Part shown: positions 17,054 to 26,328 of the stretch, piece by piece
Position numbering within the stretch: position 1 is the stretch's first letter
Layout of the letters: each line of letters begins with the position of its first letter
Origin: Ruegeria arenilitoris
GTDB lineage: Bacteria; Pseudomonadota; Alphaproteobacteria; Rhodobacterales; Rhodobacteraceae
Assembly (NCBI RefSeq): GCF_013030265.1
Contig: NZ_WPZQ01000003.1
Coordinates: 372,001 to 436,000 of the forward strand
Direction of reading: 5' to 3'
DNA length: 64,000 bases
The notes under the pieces: model-generated
What the model was told of the DNA's origin: nothing
Databases searched by the model: none
Seen by the model: the letters and a program-made list of their open reading frames with translations, nothing else
Translations under genes and position numbers: made by a program

Positions 17054-18758
17054 TGGCGACCTTCAATGGTTCAGCACCTTCCTCGGAAAGCACCAGATCC
17101 AGGCCCACATCCAGCTTGCGACGGATACGTTCCGGATCTGCTTCGCCATCGGTATCCTCGGGGTCGATGAACGACAGCGCTCGCTTCCACTGGAACTCAG
17201 CCTCACGTTCCCTGCCTACAGCCCAGTACACATCGCCCAAATGATCATTCACGACCGGATCAACCGGCATCAACTCGACGGCGCGTTCCATATGATCAAC
17301 GGCCTCATCGTAGCGGCCAAGGCGGAAAAGGACCCAGCCAAGGCTGTCAACGATATAGCCGCTGTCAGGGCGCGCTGCGACGGCGCGTTCGATCATGTCC
17401 AGCGCCTCATCCAGTTTCTCGCGGCGTTCTACCAATGAGTATCCAAGGTAGTTGAGGACCTGAGGTTGATCCGGGTTCAACTCCAGCGCCCGCCGGAAAT
17501 CAGCCTCGGCATTTTCCCAGTTTTTCAGGCGCTCGTGCGAGATACCACGGGCATAATGCAGGAACCAATTTCCACCCGAGTCGGTTTCGGTCAGTTCGAT
17601 GGCTGTGTTGTAGGACTTGATCGCCGCCTCGTAATTCTCCTGCTGGCGCTCAAGGTCCGCAAGCGCAACATGGACGCTGGGCAGACCCGGTTGGCGGGCA
17701 GCCAGATTCTGCAGCACTTCTACGGCGGCATCATTTTTTCCTGAACGGCCCAGAACTTCGGCACGACCCAGTTCAGCAGCGTGGTAATCCGCACTATCCG
17801 CTGGAACTGACCGATAAGCAGCCACGGCCAAATCATACTGTTTCAGCGCATCCAGCAATTCCGCGCTCAGCAATATTGCATCTATGTGATCGGGCCGCAG
17901 GAACGCAGCGATACGTGCATAAAGCAGGACATAATCGGGGGCAGCTTCTGTATTCAGCGCGGCGCCAACCGAGAAAAAGACCTCGGCCATGCCATCCTGC
18001 GCAGAACCCACATGGGTGAATGGCAGCGTTTCCCCCGCTTTCAAACGGTTCACATAGCCATCAATGGACGGATCGTTTCCGGCTGCGAATACCTCGTCCA
18101 GAAACTGCAACGCGTCTTCGTTGCGGTCGAGTTGCGATAGCACCTCGACCCGTGCCAGCACAGCGCGACGCGAGAAACGGGATACGGCACCACCATTTGC
18201 CTGGAAAACCTCTTCGGCCCCTTCGAAATCACCAACTGAAGCCAGCGCCATCGCCTTGTGATACAAAGCAAAGTCCCGCAACCCTTCCTGAGTTGCGACT
18301 TCGTCAAACTGCTCCATAGCCTTGGTCATTTCGCCCTGACCGATATAGGTCCAGGCAATCATCAGCCCGTCAACTAGTGGCCCTACGCCCTGTGTTTCGG
18401 GGTCCCGCGCGAGAAACTCATCCAGTTTTCCTTCGGACACCAGGCTGGCTGAAATGACCATTTTCGCGGCCTGGCTCGCCAGATCGCTTTCTTCCATCCT
18501 TTGCGCAATGGGCAATGCGCCCTCGACCTCGCCCAGCGCAAGACGGGCAACGAGAACACTCTCAAGCAACTGTTCATTTTGCGGATCGAATTTCAGCGCC
18601 TGCGCATAGTATTTCTCAGCGGCAGTATAATCGCTTTCGTAAACGGCCTGGCGCCCAGCCAGATAAGACCCCGAACCGGTATCTGAAAGAGCCGGCAACG
18701 CGAATGTCGAGGTAATAAGCACGGTCAGAGCCGCGCGACGAACCAGGGAAACCACCAA
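17043..18758 (-). CDS. Exported tetratricopeptide-repeat protein (571 aa)
   Basis: Starts with a signal peptide (VRRAALTVLITSTFALPALS), so it is periplasmic or membrane-associated. Many 34-residue TPR units cover the length, clearest at the end: YNTAIELTETDSGGNWF, NAEADFRRALELNPDQPQVL, ALDMIERAVAARPDSGYIVD and AVDHMERAVELMPVDPVVND. TPR scaffolds mediate protein-protein contacts; the partner is unknown. It overlaps ispE by 11 bp, an arrangement common in Rhodobacteraceae. Confidence 0.9.
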   Translation of the reverse strand: MVVSLVRRAALTVLITSTFALPALSDTGSGSYLAGRQAVYESDYTAAEKYYAQALKFDPQNEQLLESVLVARLALGEVEGALPIAQRMEESDLASQAAKMVISASLVSEGKLDEFLARDPETQGVGPLVDGLMIAWTYIGQGEMTKAMEQFDEVATQEGLRDFALYHKAMALASVGDFEGAEEVFQANGGAVSRFSRRAVLARVEVLSQLDRNEDALQFLDEVFAAGNDPSIDGYVNRLKAGETLPFTHVGSAQDGMAEVFFSVGAALNTEAAPDYVLLYARIAAFLRPDHIDAILLSAELLDALKQYDLAVAAYRSVPADSADYHAAELGRAEVLGRSGKNDAAVEVLQNLAARQPGLPSVHVALADLERQQENYEAAIKSYNTAIELTETDSGGNWFLHYARGISHERLKNWENAEADFRRALELNPDQPQVLNYLGYSLVERREKLDEALDMIERAVAARPDSGYIVDSLGWVLFRLGRYDEAVDHMERAVELMPVDPVVNDHLGDVYWAVGREREAEFQWKRALSFIDPEDTDGEADPERIRRKLDVGLDLVLSEEGAEPLKVANGN

Positions 18759-18859
18759 AATCCTGCCTTATTGTCATTGACTGACCGTAAAGCTAGGGCT
18801 TTGGCCTGAAAGAGGCAATGGCAGAGCCTTCACGACCCTGCCAGTGCCCGTGTTTTTGC

Positions 18860-20506
18860 CTACATGTTCGGATAGTTCGGTCCGTCACCACCCTGCGGCG
18901 TCGTCCAGGTGATATTCTGGCTCGGATCCTTGATGTCGCAGGTTTTGCAGTGGACGCAGTTCTGGAAGTTGATGACGAATCGCGGACCGTCTTCATCTTC
19001 GACCATTTCGTATACGCCAGCCGGGCAATAGCGCTGCGCCGGTTCATCGAACTTGGGCAGGTTGACCTTTACCGGGATTTCCGGGTCGGTCAGCTTCAGG
19101 TGGCAGGGCTGGCTTTCCTCGTGGTTGGTCATCGCGAAGGACACGTTGGTCAAGCGGTCAAAGGACAGCGTGCCATCGGGTTTTGGATAGTCGATCGGCT
19201 TGTGCTTGCTGGCCTCTTCGGTCGCCTCGGCATCGTTCTTGCCGTGGCCCAGCGTACCCAGAAGCGAGAAGCCCAGCGTGTTGGTCCACATGTCCATACC
19301 GCCCAGCACCAGCGAAGCGGTCAGGCCATATTTCGACCACAGCGGCTTGACGTTCCGCACCTTCTTCAGGTCTGCGCCGATGGCTCCATCGCGAACATCA
19401 GCTTCATAGGCGGTCAGTTCATCGCCCGAACGCTCGGCCTTGATGGCATCATACGCAGCCTCGGCCGCAGCTTTACCCGACAGCATGGCGTTGTGGTTGC
19501 CCTTGATGCGAGGCACGTTGACCATGCCCGCCGAACAACCCAGCAGCGCCACACCCGGAGCCACAAGTTTCGGCATCGACTGATAGCCGCCCTCGGTGAT
19601 AGCGCGGGCGCCGTAAGCGACGCGCTTGCCGCCTTTCAGCAGCTCGGCAACCATAGGGTGGTGCTTGAAGCGCTGGAATTCCATGTAGGGGTACAGGTGC
19701 GGGTTCTTGTAGTTCAGGTGAACCACAAAACCGACATAGACCTGATTGTTTTCAAGGTGATAGATGAACGACCCGCCACCTGCGTTGCTGCCCAGAGGCC
19801 AGCCCATGGTGTGCGTGACCGAACCTTCCTTGTGCTTGGCCGGGTCGATCTCCCAGATCTCTTTCATGCCAACGCCGTATTTCTGCGGCTCTTTGCCAGC
19901 AGACAGGTCGTACTTGGCGATGACTTCTTTCGACAGCGAGCCGCGGACACCTTCCGACAGGAAGACATATTTGCCGTGCAGCTCCATGCCCGGCTCGGTG
20001 TTCGGACCGTAGGACCCATCGGGTTCCAGACCGAACACACCAGCCACGACGCCTTTGACCTCGCCATTGTCGCCGTAAACCAGCTCAGAACAGGCCATAC
20101 CCGGGAAGATTTCAACGCCCAGCTCTTCGGCTTGTTCAGCCATCCAGCGGCAGACATTGCCCATCGACACGATGTAGTTGCCGTGGTTGTTCATCAACGG
20201 CGGCATCGGGAAGTTGGGGATGCGGATCTTGCCAGCCTCACCCAGCATGTAGAAATTGTCTTCGTGCACAGGCACGTTCAGCGGTGCACCTTTCTCTTTC
20301 CAATCCGGAATCAGTGCATCCAGACCGCAAGGATCAAGGACCGCACCGGACAGGATATGCGCGCCTACTTCGGAACCCTTTTCAAGCACCACGACGTTCA
20401 GGTCAGCGTCCAGCTGTTTCAGACGGATGGCGGCCGACAGACCCGCAGGGCCTGCACCCACGATCACCACGTCATATTCCATCGCTTCGCGTTCAATTTC
20501 GGCCAT
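18860..20506 (-). CDS. Electron-transfer flavoprotein-ubiquinone oxidoreductase
   Basis: Inner-membrane-associated iron-sulfur flavoenzyme that passes electrons from ETF, reduced by acyl-CoA and other dehydrogenases, to ubiquinone. The ATG at 20506 (MAEIEREAMEYDVVIVGAG) is preferred because GGAGCC sits upstream; further upstream codons lack the conserved start. The 548 residues include the FAD loop GAGPAGLSAAIRL and the C-terminal 4Fe-4S cluster motif CPAGVYE plus NCVHCKTCDIKDP. It would serve the acyl-CoA dehydrogenase at 34202-35905. Confidence 0.96.
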   Translation of the reverse strand: MAEIEREAMEYDVVIVGAGPAGLSAAIRLKQLDADLNVVVLEKGSEVGAHILSGAVLDPCGLDALIPDWKEKGAPLNVPVHEDNFYMLGEAGKIRIPNFPMPPLMNNHGNYIVSMGNVCRWMAEQAEELGVEIFPGMACSELVYGDNGEVKGVVAGVFGLEPDGSYGPNTEPGMELHGKYVFLSEGVRGSLSKEVIAKYDLSAGKEPQKYGVGMKEIWEIDPAKHKEGSVTHTMGWPLGSNAGGGSFIYHLENNQVYVGFVVHLNYKNPHLYPYMEFQRFKHHPMVAELLKGGKRVAYGARAITEGGYQSMPKLVAPGVALLGCSAGMVNVPRIKGNHNAMLSGKAAAEAAYDAIKAERSGDELTAYEADVRDGAIGADLKKVRNVKPLWSKYGLTASLVLGGMDMWTNTLGFSLLGTLGHGKNDAEATEEASKHKPIDYPKPDGTLSFDRLTNVSFAMTNHEESQPCHLKLTDPEIPVKVNLPKFDEPAQRYCPAGVYEMVEDEDGPRFVINFQNCVHCKTCDIKDPSQNITWTTPQGGDGPNYPNM

Positions 20507-20643
20507 CGCGGGCTCCTTAGCTAACTTTTCCGAATTGGCGCTCTCATTGCATGGTTCGCGCAATTTTGTTTCACGGCTGATTACCCGTTGTGAAAGACCT
20601 TGGTCAATCAAAACACGGCGTAACATCGCTGCAATGCGGCAGT

Positions 20644-21099
20644 TCACCCCTCTGGAGCGTCACCCATGAGGTATCTGGGACCGCTACCATGCGATTTTGC
20701 CCGGTCATCGGGGTTATATAGGGCACATTTCGGCAAACTCAGGCACCCACACCCGATACACCCGTCCAGATTATCCCTTAGTCGGATCAGGGTATCGATT
20801 CGCTGGTCCAGATGAGAACGCAGGCCCTTGCTGATTTCCTTCCAATCCTTGGGGGTCGGCGTACGGTTCCCCGGCAGACCGGACAATACCTCTCGGATTT
20901 CAGGCAGGGTCAGTCCGAATTGCTGGGCGATCATGACAAAACTCAGCCGCCGGATATCTGCCCTCTGATAACGTCGTTGTCCGCCCGGGTTTCGCCAGGG
21001 CGAGATCAAACCCTGTGCTTCGTAGTACCGGATCGCAGAAACTGCCAATCCGGTTCTGCGTGCCAATGCCCCTATCGACAACCCATCTGATACGGCCAT
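20644..21099 (-). CDS. soxR: Redox-sensitive transcriptional activator SoxR
   Basis: MerR-family regulator with a [2Fe-2S] sensor, activated by redox-cycling compounds. The start at 21099 (MAVSDGLSIGALARRTGL) is chosen because the longer frame runs through its own operator. Residues 8-76 are the MerR winged helix (SAIRYYEAQGLISPWRNPGGQRRY). The cluster ligands C114, C117, C119 and C125 lie in CIGCGCLSLPKC, the diagnostic SoxR C-x2-C-x-C-x5-C. It is divergent from a VOC protein gene with a sox box between, so it likely activates that gene and may control itself. Confidence 0.95.
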   Translation of the reverse strand: MAVSDGLSIGALARRTGLAVSAIRYYEAQGLISPWRNPGGQRRYQRADIRRLSFVMIAQQFGLTLPEIREVLSGLPGNRTPTPKDWKEISKGLRSHLDQRIDTLIRLRDNLDGCIGCGCLSLPKCALYNPDDRAKSHGSGPRYLMGDAPEG

Positions 21100-21119
21100 C
21101 TGAATCTCCAAATAATACC

Positions 21120-21150
21120 TTGACCTTAAGTTAGGTTTAGAAATTACGGT
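21120..21150 (+). promoter_or_regulatory. SoxR-type promoter with 19-bp spacer
   Basis: A -35 element TTGACC (21120-21125), a spacer of exactly 19 bp, then TACGGT (21145-21150). The over-long spacer is typical of promoters activated by MerR-family proteins. The stretch from 21123 reads ACCTTAAGTTAGG and aligns well with the enteric soxS operator core ACCTCAAGTTAACTTGAGG. It would drive the VOC gene, whose start is at 21186. Confidence 0.7.
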
Positions 21151-21185
21151 GAGTCGGGACAAGCCAAATCTGAAAAGGAGATCCC

Positions 21186-21566
21186 ATGATGGCAACTTTG
21201 GAACATACCAACTTCACCGTTCGCGACCCCAAAGCCTCGGCTGAATGGATGCACAAGGTGTTTGACTGGAAAACCCGCTGGGAAGGCCCCGCAATCGCTG
21301 GTGGGTACACCGTGCATGTGGGCAGCGCCCATACTTACCTTGCGCTCTACGCACCCGGTAATCCAAAGCCGTCGGGCGAAAGCAGCTATGACATCGTCGG
21401 CGGGCTGAACCATGTCGGTGTTCTGGTCGAAGATATAGACGCCACCGAGGCAAAGGTACGCGAGGCGGGCTTTGAGCCCCACAATCACGCCGACTACGAG
21501 CCAGGGAAAAGGTTCTACTTCGAAGATGATAATGGCATCGAATTTGAAGTTATCAGCTACGACTAG
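21186..21566 (+). CDS. VOC-family (glyoxalase/bleomycin resistance-like) protein
   Basis: A 126-residue vicinal oxygen chelate protein. Its two beta-alpha-beta-beta-beta halves start at LEHTNFTVRDPKASAEWM and LNHVGVLVEDIDATEAKV. Candidate metal ligands are His7 and, in the second half, LNHVGVLV and the C-terminal Glu of GIEFEVISYD. AAAAGGAG lies upstream; ATGATG offers two start codons. Given the SoxR promoter, a role in detoxifying or binding a redox-active or electrophilic compound is plausible (inference). Confidence 0.88.
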   Translation: MMATLEHTNFTVRDPKASAEWMHKVFDWKTRWEGPAIAGGYTVHVGSAHTYLALYAPGNPKPSGESSYDIVGGLNHVGVLVEDIDATEAKVREAGFEPHNHADYEPGKRFYFEDDNGIEFEVISYD

Positions 21567-21703
21567 GCCGTATTCCGCGCGTTGGTGAGCATAGCCCTCT
21601 TGCAATCCCCGCCCTGATTGGTTCAGGTAATGGCTAACCCCATCTGTCGCCCCGACGCTTTAGTGCGGCGGGGCGACTCAATTTCTGCGTGGACGACAAG
21701 AGA

Positions 21704-22174
21704 ATGGAAAAAATTCCAATGACGCCTGCTGGCAACGCCGCGCTCGAGGCGGAACTGAAAAACCTCAAATCCGTCGAGCGCCCGGCGATCATCGAAGCCA
21801 TCGCTTCGGCGCGTGAGCTTGGCGATCTGAAAGAAAATGCCGAGTATCACTCGGCCCGAGAAAAGCAGGGCTTTATCGAAGGCCGCATCAAAGAGCTGGA
21901 AGGCATTCTGTCTCTGGCCGATGTCATCGACCCCAAAAAACTGGCAGGCGCCATCAAATTCGGTGCCAAGGTCACGCTGGTGGACGAAGACACCGATGAA
22001 GAAAAAACCTGGCAGATCGTTGGTGAGTACGAAGCCAACATCGAAAACGGTCTGCTGAACATCAAATCCCCCATCGCCCGTGCCCTGATCGGCAAGGACG
22101 AAGGTGACAGTGTAGAGGTTCGCACACCCGGTGGTGTGCGGTCCTATGAGATTCTGAGTATCCAGTACTCCTGA
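21704..22174 (+). CDS. greA: Transcript cleavage factor GreA
   Basis: Enters the secondary channel of RNA polymerase and stimulates cleavage of backtracked RNA. The 156-residue protein from the ATG at 21704 ([18 protein letters not shown]) matches family length; an earlier in-frame ATG adds five residues. The N-terminal coiled coil carries the acidic tip [18 protein letters not shown], and the C-terminal FKBP-like domain ends [15 protein letters not shown] 9-bp-arm hairpin at 21646-21677 lies in the leader. Confidence 0.97.
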   Translation: MEKIPMTPAGNAALEAELKNLKSVERPAIIEAIASARELGDLKENAEYHSAREKQGFIEGRIKELEGILSLADVIDPKKLAGAIKFGAKVTLVDEDTDEEKTWQIVGEYEANIENGLLNIKSPIARALIGKDEGDSVEVRTPGGVRSYEILSIQYS

Positions 22175-22188
22175 CCGGAGCGTGTAAC

Positions 22189-23184
22189 ATGTCGGGGTCA
22201 ACACCTGACCAGGAAACCGAGCGTCCGACGTCGCTGGGCATCTATGATCGCCCGGGGCGTCCTTCGGTGACAATTATCGAGATCGTAGCCATCGCGCTGA
22301 GCGTATTATGGCTGATCGTGGCGGTGGTCTTTCTGGTCATGCCCGGTCCGAATCAAACCGGTGGGTTTGTGGTGACCCTACTGGCAGTGTTCATGCCTGT
22401 CGCGATGATCTGGGTTGCGGCCACCGCGATGCGCGCCAGTCGGATCATGCGCGAAGAAAGTGCCCGGCTACAAACCGCGATCGATGCCATTCGCAACGCC
22501 TATGTCATACAGCAGCAACGAGCAGCCAGCACCTATGAGCCAACAGTCAGCAAGAAGCTGGATGAAATAGCTGAGACCGCCAAAAACACCGAAACCGCAC
22601 TGGCAACCTTTTCGTCCCAGCGTACCGAGCTGGCAAGGATTACCCCGTCGACAAACGGAACTGGTGATCAGACCTCGCTGGAGCTCGGGACTTCGGCCGA
22701 AGACATTGCGCCGCCCCTGACCACAGATATCTTCATTCGCGCGCTGAACTTCCCCGAAACTGCGGAAGACACCGTTGGGTTCGATGCATTGCGACTGGCG
22801 CTGAAGGACCGAAAGACCGCGCAATTGGTACAAGCGTCGCAGGATGTTCTGACATTGCTGAGCCAAGAAGGCATCTACATGGATGACCTGCGGCCCGACA
22901 TGGCCCGCCCTGAGGTTTGGCGTCAGTTTGCCCAAGGCGCGCGAGGGCGCGCCGTCGCAGCGCTCGGCGGCATCCGGGATCGCTCCTCGCTGGCGCTGAC
23001 ATCGGCCCGGATGAAGCAGGATCCGATATTCCGGGATGCAGCCCATCATTTTTTGCGTCGCTTCGACAACATGATCGTGGAGTTCGAACCCGCAGCCAGC
23101 GATGCCGATCTGACCGCGCTGGGTGAGACCCGAACCGCGCGGGCGTTCATGCTGCTGGGTCGAGTCGCCGGAACCTTCGACTAG
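22189..23184 (+). CDS. Membrane protein of unknown function with coiled coil (331 aa)
   Basis: Two closely spaced membrane helices occupy residues 28-78 (IIEIVAIALSVLWLIVAVVF and VVTLLAVFMPVAMIWVAAT). They are followed by a predicted coiled coil (RIMREESARLQTAIDAI onward) and an alpha-helical C-terminal domain from about residue 165. No family recognised; proteins like this follow greA in related genomes. The stop overlaps the convergent acetyltransferase stop by 4 bp. It may be an inner-membrane structural or chromosome-linked protein, but nothing in the sequence decides this. Confidence 0.8.
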   Translation: MSGSTPDQETERPTSLGIYDRPGRPSVTIIEIVAIALSVLWLIVAVVFLVMPGPNQTGGFVVTLLAVFMPVAMIWVAATAMRASRIMREESARLQTAIDAIRNAYVIQQQRAASTYEPTVSKKLDEIAETAKNTETALATFSSQRTELARITPSTNGTGDQTSLELGTSAEDIAPPLTTDIFIRALNFPETAEDTVGFDALRLALKDRKTAQLVQASQDVLTLLSQEGIYMDDLRPDMARPEVWRQFAQGARGRAVAALGGIRDRSSLALTSARMKQDPIFRDAAHHFLRRFDNMIVEFEPAASDADLTALGETRTARAFMLLGRVAGTFD

Positions 23185-23774
23185 TCTTTCGGGACAGGCC
23201 AGCTCATCCGCGTTGAAATGCTAAAGCCGAACAAGTGACGAAAAGGTCCGGTTTCTTCCTGTCCCACGACCCTGAAGCCCTCGCGCGCATACAGTTCGCG
23301 TGCACGAGGGTTGGTGTCGATAACGTCCAGCTGGACTTCGGTCATTCCGGTTCGCAGCGCCTCCGCCTTGATGGCAGATAGCAGCTTCGTCCCGACCCCT
23401 TGCCCGCGTGCTTCGGCAGCCACAAAAATTCCATCCATCTGAAATACACTGGGCTGCGTTTTGCGTTCGAGCACACTCAGGATCAGACCGCGCCACGTGC
23501 CGCCAAGCCAACCATAGACCTGGGCTAGATCTGTAATCGAGCCTTCAGTCAGCCCGCCGGATGATGTTTTGAACCCGGCCAGTCCCAGCATCTGCCCATC
23601 TTTATCCCGCGCAACCAGTGCATAGTCGGGGTTCAGGACGCGCTCGAAGAACGCGATCCCGCGTTCCTCAGGACCCATGACCTTGTTGAGCTTGCCCGAA
23701 AACGCCTGCCAGAACAGGTGCGCTGCCAGACCACGCTCAGCTTCACTGAAACCGCGCGAGACCGAAACTGTCAC
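23181..23774 (-). CDS. GNAT-family N-acetyltransferase
   Basis: A 197-residue acetyltransferase. The acetyl-CoA-binding motif A is VAAEARGQGVGTKLLSAI near residue 115, followed by VQLDVIDTNPRARELYAREGF, the usual motif B. The N-terminal part (AAHLFWQAFSGKLNKVMGPEERG) is typical of a group of Rhodobacteraceae GNAT proteins. Substrate unknown. Its start overlaps the end of moeA by 4 bp (ATGA), placing it last in the molybdenum cofactor operon, possibly by chance. Confidence 0.9.
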   Translation of the reverse strand: MTVSVSRGFSEAERGLAAHLFWQAFSGKLNKVMGPEERGIAFFERVLNPDYALVARDKDGQMLGLAGFKTSSGGLTEGSITDLAQVYGWLGGTWRGLILSVLERKTQPSVFQMDGIFVAAEARGQGVGTKLLSAIKAEALRTGMTEVQLDVIDTNPRARELYAREGFRVVGQEETGPFRHLFGFSISTRMSWPVPKD

Positions 23775-25054
23775 AACCCAAAGCTTCCATAGGGAATGAA
23801 CCGAACCGGATCACCCGGTTTGATATGGCGCTCACCATCTTCGATCTCGACCAGTCCTTCGGCCCAGCTGAGGCCGCTGATACGTCCCGAACCTTCTGAA
23901 TGGAACACTTCAACGTGACCGTCCCTAACCCGGGCTCTCTGGTATTCGCGGCGACCCGGTTTTTTTCGTTTTTCGAAACCTGCAGGCAGCTCAAACCCCT
24001 GAGGTTCAGACCAGCCTGCCCCCGCCATGAGGCAAAGCGCAGGGCGTGCGAAAATCAGGCTACATACCATTGCTGCCACGGGGTTGCCCGGCAATCCGAA
24101 TACGGGCGTTTCATTCCACATGCCCAATGCCAGCGGGCGTCCGGGTTTCAGTGCTATGCGCCATTCCTGCATTGCTCCAGCATCGCGCAGCAGGGCTGAA
24201 ACGTGATCTTCATCCCCCGCCGAGGCGCCACCGCTGCTCAGGATCACATCCACATTCTGCGCTGCCTCATCCAGACAAGTACGCAGGGCCTCGCGGCTAT
24301 CAGAGACACGCCCCAGATCGACCGGCACAAATCCCATCCGTTCGATCAGCGACAACAGCATGGGGCGGTTGGCATCATAAATCTGCCCCGGACCTGCGGC
24401 AGCGCCCGGCTCAACCAATTCATCCCCGGTCGACAAGACCGCCACACGCAATTGCTGACGAACAGGCACTTCAGACACTCCGACCGCCGACAGAAGCGCC
24501 AGATCCGCTGGGTTCAAGCTGCGGCCTGCAGACAGGGCCAGCTCTCCTGCCGCCACATCCTCGCCCGCACGACGCGTATTGGCACCTCGCTTCAAGGGGC
24601 CACGAAAGGCGATATGGCCGTCCTGAACCGTGACATCTTCCTCAAGTATGACCGTATCGACACCATCGGGTAACGCTGCGCCAGTAAGAACCCTGAGCGC
24701 AGAACCTTCGGTCACCTGACCATCGAATGGGATACCCGCTGCCGCCCGTCCTTCGATCAAAGGCAAAACATAGGTTCCGTCTGTAATTTCCACCGCAAAT
24801 CCATAGCCATCAACAGCGGTGTTGCGCTGCGGCGGGTTGGATCGTTGTGCGATCATGTCTTCCGCAAGAATACGGCCAGACGCCTGCATCAGCGGCAGCG
24901 TCTCTACCCCCGTCACGGGCCTCAGCCTGTCGCGTAGCAACGCCAGCGCATCATCAACCGGCGTCCAGTTCACCCCTGCGGGCAGAGCGAAGCAATCGTT
25001 CTGCAAAGGCGGCGGCGCAATGTCGGGTTTGTTTTGCGAACTGGTCAATTTCAA
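23771..25054 (-). CDS. moeA: Molybdopterin molybdotransferase
   Basis: Inserts molybdate into adenylylated molybdopterin, the last step of Mo-cofactor synthesis. Domain motifs: NPPQRNTAVDGYGFAV (substrate site), AGEDVAAGELAL, VGVSEVPV, VLSTGDELVEPG, SGGASAGDEDHV and FGLPGNPVAAMV. The start is a TTG at 25054 with AAAGGA nearby; no ATG is available before the conserved NDCFALPAGVNWTPVD block, so the exact start is uncertain. At 427 residues it is slightly long. It follows mobA and mobB with a 93-bp gap. Confidence 0.95.
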   Translation of the reverse strand: MKLTSSQNKPDIAPPPLQNDCFALPAGVNWTPVDDALALLRDRLRPVTGVETLPLMQASGRILAEDMIAQRSNPPQRNTAVDGYGFAVEITDGTYVLPLIEGRAAAGIPFDGQVTEGSALRVLTGAALPDGVDTVILEEDVTVQDGHIAFRGPLKRGANTRRAGEDVAAGELALSAGRSLNPADLALLSAVGVSEVPVRQQLRVAVLSTGDELVEPGAAAGPGQIYDANRPMLLSLIERMGFVPVDLGRVSDSREALRTCLDEAAQNVDVILSSGGASAGDEDHVSALLRDAGAMQEWRIALKPGRPLALGMWNETPVFGLPGNPVAAMVCSLIFARPALCLMAGAGWSEPQGFELPAGFEKRKKPGRREYQRARVRDGHVEVFHSEGSGRISGLSWAEGLVEIEDGERHIKPGDPVRFIPYGSFGL

Positions 25055-25147
25055 CGTTCCTTTTGTTCGCCGCCACTCAGGTCTCTGATCCGCTGGACGT
25101 GTCTGGAATACCTTGATCCTTAGACTTTGATATTTGGGGGATTGGCC

Positions 25148-25639
25148 TCACAATCCAACCTCCTGGAGCACAAAGTCAGCGATCGCTTGCGTGTCGTTCA
25201 GATCAAAAACCGGACGATCCAGAGTAAGTTCCGTGTCACTGGCGACTGCGCGAACAGTCTCGTCATTGGCCGCGATCAGGGGATTTCCGGGTTCTTTTCG
25301 AAAAGCCTCGATCTTGGGGTGCCGCTCGCGTTTATAGCCCTCGATCAAAATCAGATCGACAGGCGACAGGCGGCCAAGCAATTTCTCCAGTGACGGTTCC
25401 GGAGCGCCGCGAAGTTCCTGCATTAGCGCCACGCGCTTGCCTGAGGCTAACAGAACCTCACTGGCGCCAGCCGTCCGGTGGCGATAGCTGTCACGCCCCG
25501 GCTGATCGACATCAAAGGCGTGATGGGCGTGCTTTACGGTTGAAACGGAAAAACCACGCCGTGTAATTTCAGCCACCAACCGTTCCATCAATCCGGTTTT
25601 GCCCGCGTCTTTCCAACCGGTGACTCCGTATATCCTCAT
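25148..25639 (-). CDS. mobB: Molybdopterin-guanine dinucleotide biosynthesis adaptor
   Basis: GTP-binding protein that assists MobA in making the MGD form of the molybdenum cofactor. The Walker A motif is GWKDAGKTGLMERL at residues 8-21, followed by VSTVKHAHHAFDVDQPGRDS and LILIEGYKRERHPKIE, all typical of MobB. 163 residues. Its start overlaps the mobA stop as ATGA. The MGD product is needed by formate dehydrogenases and DMSO reductase-family enzymes. Confidence 0.95.
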   Translation of the reverse strand: MRIYGVTGWKDAGKTGLMERLVAEITRRGFSVSTVKHAHHAFDVDQPGRDSYRHRTAGASEVLLASGKRVALMQELRGAPEPSLEKLLGRLSPVDLILIEGYKRERHPKIEAFRKEPGNPLIAANDETVRAVASDTELTLDRPVFDLNDTQAIADFVLQEVGL

Positions 25640-26280
25640 GCGCGCTCCAGCATGTCTTGCGCCAGTTGCAAATCATCGGGCGTGTTAACGTTAAAAAACG
25701 GATCGAATGGGTCAGCTGAAAACAGCGCCTCACGCCCGTCATGCTTGTCGGTCCACAGAACCACCTTGCGCAGCCCGTCATTCAAAGCCGCCCGCAGATC
25801 GTCCCGCAGGCCCACCGGCCAAAGCCCAAAGGTGGGGTGCCGATTGACCCGCTTTCCACCTCCGGATTTCAGCGCCTCCTCTCCGGTACGTGGTGTCGTT
25901 GCCATGACCAGAGGATGTTTCTGATCCTCAGCCGCATTCATCAACCGCATAACCAGATCGTGCGGGAAAAATGGCGTGTCGGCGGCAGCGGTCACGATGC
26001 TGTCCGCACCCTGTTCCGAAGCCCAATCCAGACCGGCCAGAACACCGGCCAGTGGTCCGGCAAACCCTTCGATCGTGTCTGCAATCACCGGTAAATCAAA
26101 ATCGGCAAAGCGCGCAGGATCACCATTGGCATTCAGCGCAAGCCTGTCCACCTGCGGAGCGAGACGGTTGATCACATGGCTCAATAGGCTCTGCCCGCCA
26201 AGTTGCAGCAAACCCTTGTCTCCGCCGCCCATTCGGGTGGCGAGACCACCAGCGAGGATAACCCCCAAAGGTCGCTTCAT
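25636..26280 (-). CDS. mobA: Molybdenum cofactor guanylyltransferase
   Basis: Transfers GMP from GTP to Mo-molybdopterin. The nucleotide-binding signature VILAGGLATRMGGGDKGLL is at residues 8-26, with GPLAGVLAGLDWA and TAAADTPFFP further on (the Asp binds Mg). The C-terminal NVNTPDDLQLA is typical of the family. 214 residues, normal. First gene of mobA-mobB-moeA, supporting molybdoenzymes such as a formate dehydrogenase consistent with nearby fdhD. Confidence 0.95.
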   Translation of the reverse strand: MKRPLGVILAGGLATRMGGGDKGLLQLGGQSLLSHVINRLAPQVDRLALNANGDPARFADFDLPVIADTIEGFAGPLAGVLAGLDWASEQGADSIVTAAADTPFFPHDLVMRLMNAAEDQKHPLVMATTPRTGEEALKSGGGKRVNRHPTFGLWPVGLRDDLRAALNDGLRKVVLWTDKHDGREALFSADPFDPFFNVNTPDDLQLAQDMLERA

Positions 26281-26328
26281 TCTCTAACCTCGTTCTACGC
26301 CCAATGCCGCTGCCACCCTACAGTTCCT

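Noticed and set aside
18818-20524. 568-residue open frame on the plus strand
   Set aside because: It is the antisense of the ETF-ubiquinone oxidoreductase gene, which has clear FAD and Fe-S motifs; the long frame follows from GC-rich codon bias.
21646-21677. Hairpin GTCGCCCCG / CGGGGCGAC between the VOC gene and greA
   Set aside because: No T tract follows, so it is not a convincing terminator; it could be a greA leader structure but nothing else supports this.
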